In this document: in pieces, positions 23,265-33,034 of the stretch
How positions within the stretch are numbered: position 1 is the stretch's first letter
Layout of the letters: each line of letters opens with the position of its first letter
Assembly (NCBI GenBank): GCA_038087015.1
Contig: JASBNA010000012.1
Location: 186,001-250,000 of the forward strand
Length of the DNA: 64,000 bases
DNA from: Cerrena zonata
Taxonomy: Eukaryota; Basidiomycota; Agaricomycetes; Polyporales; Cerrenaceae
Reading direction: 5' to 3'
Made by a program: the position numbers and the translations under genes
The notes under the pieces: model-generated
What the model was told of the DNA's origin: nothing
Seen by the model: the letters and a program-made list of their open reading frames with translations, nothing else
The model's database searches: none

Positions 23265-24140
23265 ATGCCCAAACGTGGCGCATTCATCGTTATTGAAGGG
23301 CTTGACCGTTCTGGTAAAAGTACACAAACCGAATCCCTAATCAAACGTCTCGAGCAAGCCGATGTCTCCGCCAAACTCATCAAGTTTCCCGGTTAGCAGC
23401 GTTCTCTAGGGCTTCGCCTACACGAGTTATCGACATACGCATAATACAACAGATCGTACAACCCCCATTGGCAAGATGATTGATGCCTACCTAAAGTCTG
23501 AATCAGAACTGGACGATCACGTCGTTCACTTGTTATTCTCTGCTAATAGATGGGAGCTTGCGTAAGTGCTTTCATTTTTGATTATATTGATTTGAATTTG
23601 AATATGTGATTTTCTGCTTGGGCTTCAGGTCATCTATCATAAAGACGTTGGAGCAGGGGAACGACTGTGATCTGTGATCGTTACGCGTTCTCTGGATTGC
23701 ATTCTCAGCAGCCAAAGTTGTCTCCCCTCCTTCAAAACCAACAGATGAAGAGCCCAGTACATCTAGACTCACACCCGTCCTTTCTTACGAGTGGTGTCGT
23801 GCCCCAGACATTTCCCTCCCTGCACCGGATCTCACGTTCTTCCTTGACGTCTCACCAGAGAAAGGCAGAACAACGCGGAGGGCTTTGGGAAGAACGTTAC
23901 GAGAAGAAGGAACTGCAGGAACGCGTCAGGTTGGTGTTCGATCGGATTGCCGAAGAAATAGAGGGGTCAGGGGTTGGTAAATGGGTCGTTCTGGATGCTG
24001 ACTTGGACAAGGCGGAAGTGGAACAGAGTGTCTGGGATGAGGTGAAGTTGTTCGTTGATCAAGGTGGTGTCAGTGAGCCTATCAAGAAATTGTGGGATGG
24101 AACGAGAGAGGCGACTATGGTCGACGCGTTGTATATCTAA
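23265..24140 (+). CDS. CDC8: Thymidylate kinase (dTMP kinase), frame disrupted
   Basis: Phosphorylates dTMP to dTDP for DNA synthesis. Exon 1 gives MPKRGAFIVIEGLDRSGKST with the P-loop GLDRSGKST; after two introns (23392-23452 and 23562-23628) the frame continues KFPDRTTPIGKMIDAYL, HVVHLLFSANRWELA and IIKTLEQG. From there the conserved protein is found only by changing frame three times: CDRYAFSG, then AFSAAKVVSPPSKPTDE to TFFLDVSPEK, then AEQRGGLWEERYEKKELQER to the stop at 24140. Each change is one base (extra A near 23660, missing base near 23696, extra G near 23863). Family content is otherwise complete. It is either a sequence error or a decayed copy of an essential gene; error is more likely. 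Confidence 0.85.
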
Positions 24141-24507
24141 TTGGTCGTTGCAACAAATGAATGTATTAGTAGCCGATATCTAACATCGAATGACATCGAA
24201 TAAGCAATGATTTGGTGAATGTCAGTAGTCCGAAACAAGCAGTTCACCTTCCTAAAAACACATGGGTGACGTATTGAGACAGTTTATGAGCAATTGACCT
24301 GCATTTTCTAACACTGGTATACTTAGTTCGAAGCACATTGCATACCTAGTATTATAGATGCCTGATCTCCCCGATATAAATCTGCCTGTGTGCAGTCAGA
24401 TAGCGGTACAATTATCGATGATACAACAAAAATGTCGACGGTGACACGAATACTTCCTGTTTTCTATTATGCCCCTCCGATGCCATCATTCAAAACATCT
24501 GCGGCCC
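24141..24507. other. Convergent 3' region, no gene seen
   Basis: 367 bp between the stop codons of CDC8 and MMS2. AT-rich and without a convincing exon. Confidence 0.5.
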
Positions 24508-25111
24508 TCAGAAGGTGGTGCCTTCAGGAGGTTGAGGGAGTTTCCTGTTATTGAACGACGCCATCTCCCTAAGTCATACAATGATATCGACATCAGCCAC
24601 ATGAGACATCATAAAGTATCAGGGGGATACTCGCCTTCGAATCTCGACTAAGATAGTTTCGATACTGCTGTTCCTGTTCCAGTGAGCCAGAACAGGGAGT
24701 CTCGAGGGATCGACCGTTCCATCAACCTGATTCACGAACGGAAGATTGACACGCGAAATGAACTGGATGAAGGGAGGTTTATCAGGGTAGTCCTCGCCAC
24801 AAACAATCTTGAGACTGTAAATTCGGTTCTCGTGGACAGTCTAATGGAAGTAGAGATCGTTCAACGATTGCATATGTCAGAAGACAAGAGAATGCACATA
24901 CATGTCCGGGACCGATGAGCGTGCCGTTCCAGTTCGACATCATAATATCGTCTCCATCCTCGAGACCATACGAGCAAGAGCCATCTCCAATACCCTTCTC
25001 GCCCTTCTCGAGCTCTTCGAGGAGACGGAAATTCCGGGGAACTAGAAAACGGGTTGATCGTTAGATCGAACTCCAGAAAGCAACATCAACATTAAAAGTA
25101 CCCTTTGCCAT
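24508..25111 (-). CDS. MMS2: Ubiquitin E2 variant Mms2/UEV
   Basis: Catalytically inactive E2 partner of Ubc13 for Lys63-linked ubiquitin chains in post-replication repair. The start is MAK + [17 protein letters not shown] at 25111. Family blocks: [77 protein letters not shown] and the C-terminus [19 protein letters not shown] ending at 24508. The usual active-site Cys context is absent, as expected for a UEV. The last intron (24569-24634) begins GC instead of GT. The gene shares a 197-bp divergent promoter with HSE1. Confidence 0.92.
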
Positions 25112-25308
25112 TAGCAAGGATGGTGGTGAAAGTATAAAGAGAGACAATCAATCACCTGGGTGGCGTTTACTAGTAGAAGTAATAGTAGGCGCCGAGTACT
25201 GCCCCATGAAGCAGCAATACGCAGTCACTTGCTTTTCCATCTTTCCCTGCAACTTCTATCATCTCTGACACCCATAAAACCCTTATATATACCACATATT
25301 TAACGGAT
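25112..25308. promoter_or_regulatory. Shared MMS2/HSE1 divergent promoter
   Basis: 197 bp between the two start codons. A TATATATACC stretch (about 25,284-25,293) lies about 20 bp before the HSE1 ATG. Confidence 0.5.
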
Positions 25309-28300
25309 ATGTTCAGAGGTGGCCAAGCTAACCCCTACGACGATATTGTCGGTAAGTTCACACCAATGTGTATTTCGGCAACCCAGGCTAACTCCCACTT
25401 TCGGCATTCACAGCCAAAACGACAGATGAGAACCTCACTAGCGAGAACTGGGAACTTATACTAAACCTCTGCGACAAAGTCCAGGATGAGGGTGAACAAG
25501 GGTACGTCAATATCTATGATCGGGGTTTACGTCAAGACTCAGGATGATCGACTTAGAGCTCGTAATGTTATCGCTGCGCTATTGAAGCGACTAGCCCACC
25601 GGAACCCAAATGTTCAGCTCTACACCCTCTCGCTTTGTGAATCCTTGACGAAGAACTGCGGAATTCAACTCCACAGGGAGATTGCTTCGCGTGCATTCAC
25701 TCAAGGCCTCGAGCGGATAATTCAAGATAGGGTACGTACTATTCGCTGCGCACCGTCGCTGTAGCCCTACATCGGGACGCTGAACTCGACTATTACTATT
25801 ACAGAATGCTCACGATAAAGTCAAACGAAGAGCATTATCGTTGATTGCAATGTGGACGGTGGAATTCGAGAAGGACCCGACGCTAGGCATCATGGAAGAG
25901 TGCTATAACAATCTAAAGAGCAAAGGTATGCACTTCACTTCACAGAATTCAATTGAATCTCATCACTGTACAGGCCTCAAATTCGAAGCACCACAAGAAG
26001 CACCTCCACCAGATGTGGACGACGAGGTCCGACGTCGGGAAGAAGAGGAGCTCCAACGAGTTCTCGAAATGTCTATGCAAGACAAGGGCGGTCGAGGTCC
26101 ATGGTCTGAATACTCTCTTGCCGCCAAGAACGCAGCCGGATCTGGCTCAAGTTCTGCTTACCCTGGTCCTTCATCCGCTGCTCCCAAGTCTCAACCACAA
26201 CCTCAAACCCAACAGCCCACATACGGCGGCTATGTCCCTGCGGCCAACCCAACTGTATCTGCTGCTCCTGACCCTACTCCATCACCTCAAATACCGAGTG
26301 CGGTCAGTTACACTGCGCCTTCTCCTGCACCATCAAACAGGTCTTCGACGACCGACAGCACACAGGTAGTTACGCGTGTGAGAGCATTGCACACCTTTGA
26401 GCCCACAGAAGCTGGAGAATTAGGATTTGAGAAGGGTGATATCATCAAAGTCGTTGATCGTGGGTACAAGGATTGGTGGCGTGGTCAACTGAAGGGGAGG
26501 ACTGGGATTTTCCCAGTGAATTATGTGGTATGCCTGATGCGGATCCTCGAATTCCACGTTGTGCTAATTTTGAGTGATGGTAGGAACCTTTACCTGAGCC
26601 CACATCTGCGGAATTGGCAAAGGAGGCTGAGCAAGAAGCTGCTGTGTTTGGCCAAGCTGCCTAATGTTGATAGGCTTTTGACTATGCTTCGACAAATGGA
26701 TCCTGCCAAGGACAACCTTGCGGATGATGAGGAAATTCAGGTTTGTGAAATTAGATTTAATCATGCTATGGTTTGATTGCTAACGTCATTTAGGAACTCT
26801 ACCGATCGTGCATGAGCTTACGACCCAAGATCGTGAAACTTATTGACAAGTACACTCAGAAGCGAGGTAACTATGTGTCTAATCCGCAAGAGTATGTCAC
26901 TAAACGATTTTATAGCTGATCTTGTGTCCATGAACGAGAGTTTCGTTAAAGCCCGAACAATTTTCGATCGTATGATGGAGGAAAGCCTCGCTCGTCACTC
27001 AACCTGTAGGTTTCCTCTCTCGTTATTTGAAAGTTCTTGCTCAATTGGTCTACCTAGTTTATGATGGCCGACCGCCTTATGGAGCCCCAGTGCAGCCGTA
27101 TCAAGGCCGCCCCGAATCACGAGCACGGCAAGACTACGCACAGGCTCCCCAAGCCTTTGGTTGGAACCCTAACGTGTATGACCAGCCAGGATATAATGCG
27201 TACCCGGCACCTCAAGCTGCATATGGTGGTCCTCCTGCACCTGGTCCCGAGTCATCGTACCCCGGTGCCCCTCAGCCCTACGGTGTACCTGAGCCCTACC
27301 CTCCTCAGCACGCACAACCTGCTTATGGTCAACAACCACCCTATGGTGCGACACCCGCTCAGCCTCAACCTGGTCCGGGTCCTTCACCATATCATACCCC
27401 GGGGCTTCACGAACCTCAAGGGTATCCCGGGATTCAAATCCCGCCTCAGGCTCAACAGCCTCAGTCGGTCTCGCCTCCAGTTGCTACTCCTCAGCCTTTC
27501 GGTGGATACGGAGGTGTACCTGGTCAACCTCAGTTTGATGCGCAGGCTCAACATATACCGCAACAGCAACAGCAGCCTCAGCATCAAGCCACATTGCCGA
27601 CGCATCCACAAGTTCAACCTCAGGTACAACCCCAAATCCAACCACAGACTCAACCTCAGGTACAACCACAGCAACAACCTGTTCAGACGCAACCGCTTCA
27701 ACCCGTTGTTGCACAAGTTCAGCCTCAGCCTCAGCCACAAGCGCAACCACAAGTCCAGGCACAACCACAAACTCAACTACAGACGCAACCTCAAGTTCAA
27801 ACGGCATCTCCTGTGCAGGAGCATCAACAGCCTGCGCAACAGCAACAACAGAGCGGCCCTCCATTCGTCTTTGATCCTAATGGTACATACGAAGATGCAA
27901 ATGTCCAAGCCTGGGCTCAGTACTACGCTCACGGCGGTACTGATCCTACTGGTTCAGTTTATTTCATCTCGGTTCCCGGAGTTAAAGAAGCACCAAAACC
28001 TACGCCCTCTCGTTCTGCCTCGCAAGATACCGCGATCACCGTGCAACCACAGACCGCTCAACATGCACAGGGTTATCCGGATCCTGCAGCGGCCGCTTCC
28101 GTTGCACCTCTGAACGTCCAACATCACGATACTACTCAACCCGCTGCCTCTGCTCCTGTTGGTCAACAGCCAAGTTCGCCTTCACAGCAGCACGCCTTCT
28201 ATCAACCTCAACTGGTGGTGCACCTGCGAGTCCTGTTCAACAACACCAAGCTTACGGTACATCTCCATATGGCTCGTCGCCATACCCAACTCAACCCGGC

Positions 28301-28445
28301 GCATCGGTCGCTGGTGTCGCTCCAGCGGGTGCAGACCAACAAGCGTGGCAAGGGTCAGTATTACAATATGCCAAACCAATTCGCGAATATGAACGTCGGA
28401 GATAGTCAACAGGGTCCCGGACCACAAGTCGGAACTCCTGCTTGA
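25309..28445 (+). CDS. HSE1: ESCRT-0 subunit Hse1/STAM
   Basis: Binds ubiquitinated cargo on endosomes with Vps27 and passes it to ESCRT-I. Start MFRGGQANPYDDIVAKTTDE at 25309. A VHS domain fills residues 1 to about 145 (NPNVQLYTLSLCESLTKNCG). A ubiquitin-interacting motif follows (RREEEELQRVLEMSMQ). An SH3 domain lies near residues 276-330 (VRALHTFEPTEAGELGFEKG, YKDWWRGQLKGRTGIFPVNY). A GAT-like coiled domain follows (DRLLTMLRQMDPAKDN to KARTIFDRMMEE). The last 450 or so residues are Pro/Gln-rich, longer than the yeast tail. In that tail the low-complexity frame shifts at about 28,208-28,212 and returns at about 28,352-28,354: two compensating single-base indels. Confidence 0.9.
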
Positions 28446-28772
28446 GTTATGTGCCAGTTTGTGTAGGAGTACAGAGTGGAGGCTGTTGAGGGTAGTTAGA
28501 CACGATTTCTGGACTTTAATTAACTATTCACACTGAAGCGTATGCTTCGCTAGTGTGTTCTTCGTGGATATACTTTTTCGCTATTTCGTTTCACTTTACG
28601 ACAACATCATATGTGTATTTTGTGTTCTTCTTCGCTCAGCATTATGTGTCTGTAAAATGAGGCACGTTTCGTACGTCCCTTTTTGCATCCTCTTGGGTGA
28701 GTAATTACGAACAGGAAAAAAATAATTTAAAAGTACACAAAATCCAAAGCACACCATCAAAAAGGGAAGAAC
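28446..28772. other. Convergent 3' region, no gene seen
   Basis: 327 bp between the HSE1 stop and the BUD20 stop, T-rich, probably facing 3' UTRs. Confidence 0.45.
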
Positions 28773-29355
28773 TCATGTCGCCATCTCTGCATCTGATAAT
28801 ATGCTACTTGGGGGAATGGGTTGCGCATCCGTTGACAACGTTGCTTTCTTGGTTTCACGACCAAGACCCGCAGCACGTTCTGCCTCTTCGATGGTGTACG
28901 CAGGTTCCTTCAACGCTTTTACTCGACGCTTGTGCACTTTGCTTTTCCAATGTGATACGAGTGCTGCATCGGTTTCATAGTGCCTACAGATGCAATCAGA
29001 ATCAAAATCCGAATAAGCAATGTAAGATATAGGTATAACTCACTTTGCGCATTCGACACAATAATGCTGACCCAAACCCGGCAATTCATAATCTAGCGGT
29101 TGTGCTTCCAATCGAGCACGGTTCTAGAGTATTTCTGTAGGTAAATTCTATGTACCTCGGAATAATAGAAAGGTTCCATACCTTGGGATCGAGGTCGATA
29201 TGTTGGATTTGATCCAAGTCCCTCGTTCGTACCTATGTCGTGGGGTCAGATTGATGCACCTATTCAATCGTCTTGTTTCTACTGACTCTTGTTCTTGACG
29301 CTCTGTGGACGTCCCTTCTGGCGTGGTGGGCTCTTGAGCGGCGTAAACGTCCCAT
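28773..29355 (-). CDS. BUD20: C2H2 zinc-finger ribosome export factor Bud20/ZNF593
   Basis: Shuttling factor for pre-60S ribosomal subunit export. Start [20 protein letters not shown] at 29355. After intron 1 comes [17 protein letters not shown], then [20 protein letters not shown]. The single C2H2 finger is [20 protein letters not shown] + [11 protein letters not shown], with the second half across an intron. The usual family ending [15 protein letters not shown] is followed by a short tail ending SDAEMAT. Length is about 130 aa, typical for the family. Three introns, all short. Confidence 0.88.
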
Positions 29356-29941
29356 ATTTTGTGAAATAATACGAGGATATAGAGGATAAGTATGAGAGGG
29401 TTGTTGCTGCGGTAGTCTGGTAATAAAGGAGATGAGAGGAAAGGAGAAAATATAGGCGCTTATTGAACCACAATACTTCCTTCGATCGTGATCGATACAT
29501 GCGGACACATGTCAAGCGAAATTGGTATGTACTCTTTGGTTTCGATATGATACAGTACAAATTCATAGACGTGTAGACAAATGGATTGATGCAAAACATC
29601 GACGACGTAATTTCAATGTGTATTACTGGACGATGCAGCAAAACAAGTGTAGCTGGGTACTGTCTAAGCAAAGCTTCATATGCGAAGGGTATCGAAAGGT
29701 CACAGATGCAAAGTACAAGATAGTTCATTAGATGAGTTAGGACCATGAAGTGAGCTATAGGCTAGTATTAGCATGGGGGGATGTCCGTAGACAATGAGGC
29801 GCTTCGTCTAGACAACGAGCAAAGGAGGGAAAAGGTGAAGAGATTATCTCTGTATGGTACAACACCAGGATCAATATCCATGATGTCCGAGGGTATCAAA
29901 AGAACTATATACCTGTCAGAACCTGTTCCAGACAATGGTCC
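29356..29941. other. Intergenic, no gene seen
   Basis: About 585 bp upstream of BUD20 and downstream of the 1,030-aa gene. Long frames overlap the BUD20 first exon on the same strand but show no protein-like composition. Confidence 0.45.
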
Positions 29942-32900
29942 TCAATCGCCACCAAAGGCGGCAGAAAAACGTATGTTATCCGACATCAGACCAGACTCGC
30001 CAATATGCAATGTCCCACCAGCACGTTCACTCCGTGCGAGCAAATCGTCCCACCTAGCATTCTTTTCCTTTTCAGACAACTGTTGCCTCGGTGATTCTAG
30101 TTCACGGAACGTGAGAGGAGAGCGGCTTTGAGAAGAAGTTGATTGTGGGGGAGAAGCCGTCTGCGGCGACATTCGGTGATTAGAGCTACTCATGGACTTC
30201 CGGGTTCGATGAACAAGATCAATGGAAAGCGATGGAAGGATTGACCTGCGAGGTGTCGTGGGCGAAGGAGTTGAGGGGGTTTGCAGCGAAGACAAACTAA
30301 TGTTCAAAGGACCTGGATGTCGACGGGAGCTACGACGGGGACGAGGAGGTGCATCGTTCGGGTTTGCAATGACCCCAAACTCAGTCATCGATAACGCGTG
30401 TGGGAAGTTGTTAACGCTCTCCGAAGTACTGAACAGCGGGATAGTCGGCGAAGGAGCACGGTCAGGGTTCGGGTTCATATCCAGCCCACTAGAAGTTACA
30501 GGTCTTCTCGGAGGGATTGGTAACGAAGGACGAGGCTCTTCGGCACTATTAAACCCAGTGTCTTCGCCTGGGACTGATCGCGAACGTCCTGTTCTCTTCG
30601 GTCTTCCAGGGCTCCTGGGAGCAGGTTCTACCTCTTTGTCTTTCCCTGTGTCCAAAAGGTCAGATGGGGATACAATTTGTTGACCCAGTCCACCGGGGGT
30701 GCTGGGTAATGGGGGAACCTCTTCGCCATAGGAAGTTGTCGACGACCGATTAGAATGGGGCCTGTGGAAGCGAGGTGAAGCAGAAGACATGGGAGAGGAC
30801 GACCGAGTAGTAGTACTCGGACGTGGCGCAGATGGACTAGTAGTCGATCCTTTACTAGTAGACGGTCTTGAAGCAATCTCATGAGGTACCCTCTCTTTCA
30901 GCCCGGGTGCAGTCGATGGTCGAACTCCAGACAACGACGCTCGAGATTGCATAAACCTTGTCAACAACACACCTGTCTCGCCCACATTCCCTTGGTGATT
31001 CGTCTTGTGTATATCCAATGTAAGCCTGGGAGCTGACATAGGTTGCAAATTCTTGGGAAGTGCCGGTACCGGTGGCGGCGTCGACTCTCGACCATGGTAC
31101 TTATCCCGAAGCCCTCCAGTACTTATCCGTTTCATCAGTTTCCAGAGCTTCCCACCTGGAGACGACTCCTCTTCCCGATGTCTCGACCTCGGGCTGTCTT
31201 CATCTGCTATAGGCGAGCGTACACTGCGATCCCTTTGTTTGCCCCTCTCACCATCCAGACTATCCGGTGAGCAGAACTTGTCTGTGCTTGACGTATACGA
31301 CGAGATATCCCTCGGAATATCCACCGAAGGTCGAAATACCGAGCCTTGTTGTTTCACAGGTGTCTCTGGTATACCTGGCCGACCATCAAATGGTGTCCAG
31401 CTCCTTTCCTGACCTATTCCCTCGATGTCCGATTTGGAACCGTCATTATGCCGACCCGTCGCTTTTCTGAATTTCCCAGAAACTTTGCGAGATAGACTGC
31501 GCACTCCGGAGGGACTCGGCTGGTGTCCTTGAGCAGAAATGACGACAGTGCGTTGGGCCGTCCCAGGGCGATCGTCACCATAGAAAGTACCAAAACTAAG
31601 GCCCCAGTCCTCCTGTGCAGGAAGCACGCGTTCGGAAGAGCTGCCAAAGACAGTATAATAAGGTCCTTTCGGCGATTCATCACCCATATCGTCCCGCAAC
31701 GAAAAGCTCTTGAGCGAATGCCTAACAGAAGGGTCACCAACCCGTCTGAAAGACTGATCGTCATCAACCATCTGCTCAAACTCTTCACGTCGTTGCTCCT
31801 GTTGCTTGTAAGCGTGAGCAACAGCGCCAGCCGGTGTAAGACTAGCAGACGGTTTAGAATCTTTCGGCTTGAACCCCCGCGTCGGGACCGCACCAAGTGC
31901 GGGTTGAGTCATAGGTCGCTTGCTAGATGACCCTAAGGATCGTGAGGTCTGTGAAACATTCGTGATTGGTTTGACAGACGAGGATGGACGTGGTGTCTCT
32001 GGTGGATCATCGTAGAATGTTGCAGCAGTAGGTGTTGCATGGCTAGAGTGTGCACTGCTCTTTCGACGTAGGACGTTTCGTGGCTTAGGAACTGTATCGC
32101 GACCAGAGCCCTCGGATGACGAATGCGGTGAGATCTTCTTCACGGACGTACTGCGGCTGGGTTGAGGGGCAGACGCAGACTTGGTGGGATTCCTTTCTCG
32201 TGGTAGAGAAGGGGCTGAGAGACTGAGTTTGCGTGGGGGAATAGTATCGTTCGAAGTCATGGCTCTTCGTGAAGCAGGTAGTTCAGAGTCCGAGGGGATA
32301 GAGATGATAGAGGAGCCAGAATGACTTGGTAAGGCGGGCTTGCTTAGAAGACGTTTCAGATCCAAGTGTCCGTTCACTTCACGGTCCGAACTTGCACCGG
32401 GGGTCATTCGAGATGAAGACCCAGGAACTACCCGTGAAGCGGCATGCATACGAAGGTTTGCAGATGTGTGAGAGGATGTTGACGGTTGCGAAGGGACCAA
32501 TGACGACGTAAAACCATCATCTATGGACGCAAACGCTCGACGCGGGGCGGCGGTGACCCTACTCTCTGAGACAGACTGCACGGAAATGGGGTTTTGGACC
32601 GAATGGTTGAAACTCCCACCAGGAAGTGGTCGAGAGGAAATGGAAGTTACGTTCAAAGGTATGGGTCGAATCCTCATTTGCTGACTCGTCTTAACTGTAT
32701 TCGGACCAATTGAACCACCAACAACCTGTCGGGACGCCGCCGGATTTTGATGGGCTAGAGAATTACTTTGGGAATGGGTTCTAGAGGTGTTCTGTGTTCT
32801 AGACTCGGTCACATCCCTACGGGACAAGCTGGTATGATCAACGGTGTGTGATCGATGAGGTGCGGCTGAAGAACTATGGAAAGGCGCGTTTAATGACTGA

Positions 32901-33034
32901 TGGCGCGCTGGAAGTTTGGTGTCTCGAGTTTTGACATCTGAACGTCTTCGTGATCGAGTGGTAGGGGAAGGAGATATATCGTCCATCTTTGTAGGAGACT
33001 CTACCAAAGGCATCGTAACGTTTGGCGTTGGCAT
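29942..33034 (-). CDS. Ser/Pro-rich disordered protein, 1,030 aa, unrecognised
   Basis: A single 3.1-kb open frame without introns, unusual here. It starts MPTPNVTMPLVESPTKMDD. Composition is dominated by Ser, Pro, Thr and Arg with many SRS/TPS patches, so most of the chain should be disordered and a good phosphorylation target. A few conserved-looking islands stand out: GPYYTVFGSSSERVLPAQED, GGKLWKLMKRISTGGLRDKY with a following PPPVPALPKN proline motif, and the C-terminal EKEKNARWDDLLARSERAGG. Similar disordered proteins occur in other basidiomycetes. I do not assign a function. A cytoskeletal or polarity role would be a guess. Confidence 0.75.
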   Translation of the reverse strand: MPTPNVTMPLVESPTKMDDISPSPTTRSRRRSDVKTRDTKLPARHQSLNAPFHSSSAAPHRSHTVDHTSLSRRDVTESRTQNTSRTHSQSNSLAHQNPAASRQVVGGSIGPNTVKTSQQMRIRPIPLNVTSISSRPLPGGSFNHSVQNPISVQSVSESRVTAAPRRAFASIDDGFTSSLVPSQPSTSSHTSANLRMHAASRVVPGSSSRMTPGASSDREVNGHLDLKRLLSKPALPSHSGSSIISIPSDSELPASRRAMTSNDTIPPRKLSLSAPSLPRERNPTKSASAPQPSRSTSVKKISPHSSSEGSGRDTVPKPRNVLRRKSSAHSSHATPTAATFYDDPPETPRPSSSVKPITNVSQTSRSLGSSSKRPMTQPALGAVPTRGFKPKDSKPSASLTPAGAVAHAYKQQEQRREEFEQMVDDDQSFRRVGDPSVRHSLKSFSLRDDMGDESPKGPYYTVFGSSSERVLPAQEDWGLSFGTFYGDDRPGTAQRTVVISAQGHQPSPSGVRSLSRKVSGKFRKATGRHNDGSKSDIEGIGQERSWTPFDGRPGIPETPVKQQGSVFRPSVDIPRDISSYTSSTDKFCSPDSLDGERGKQRDRSVRSPIADEDSPRSRHREEESSPGGKLWKLMKRISTGGLRDKYHGRESTPPPVPALPKNLQPMSAPRLTLDIHKTNHQGNVGETGVLLTRFMQSRASLSGVRPSTAPGLKERVPHEIASRPSTSKGSTTSPSAPRPSTTTRSSSPMSSASPRFHRPHSNRSSTTSYGEEVPPLPSTPGGLGQQIVSPSDLLDTGKDKEVEPAPRSPGRPKRTGRSRSVPGEDTGFNSAEEPRPSLPIPPRRPVTSSGLDMNPNPDRAPSPTIPLFSTSESVNNFPHALSMTEFGVIANPNDAPPRPRRSSRRHPGPLNISLSSLQTPSTPSPTTPRRSILPSLSIDLVHRTRKSMSSSNHRMSPQTASPPQSTSSQSRSPLTFRELESPRQQLSEKEKNARWDDLLARSERAGGTLHIGESGLMSDNIRFSAAFGGD

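Noticed and set aside
27384..27864. Long minus-strand frames over the HSE1 tail
   Set aside because: Leu- or Val-rich shadows of CAG/CCT-rich coding on the plus strand.
28206..28354. An intron to explain the HSE1 tail frame change
   Set aside because: The segment read in another frame continues the same Pro/Gln/Gly/Tyr-rich tail, so two indels fit better than an intron.
30222..32511. Several plus-strand frames opposite the 1,030-aa gene
   Set aside because: Antisense shadows of a Ser-rich coding frame; no splice structure or protein-like pattern.
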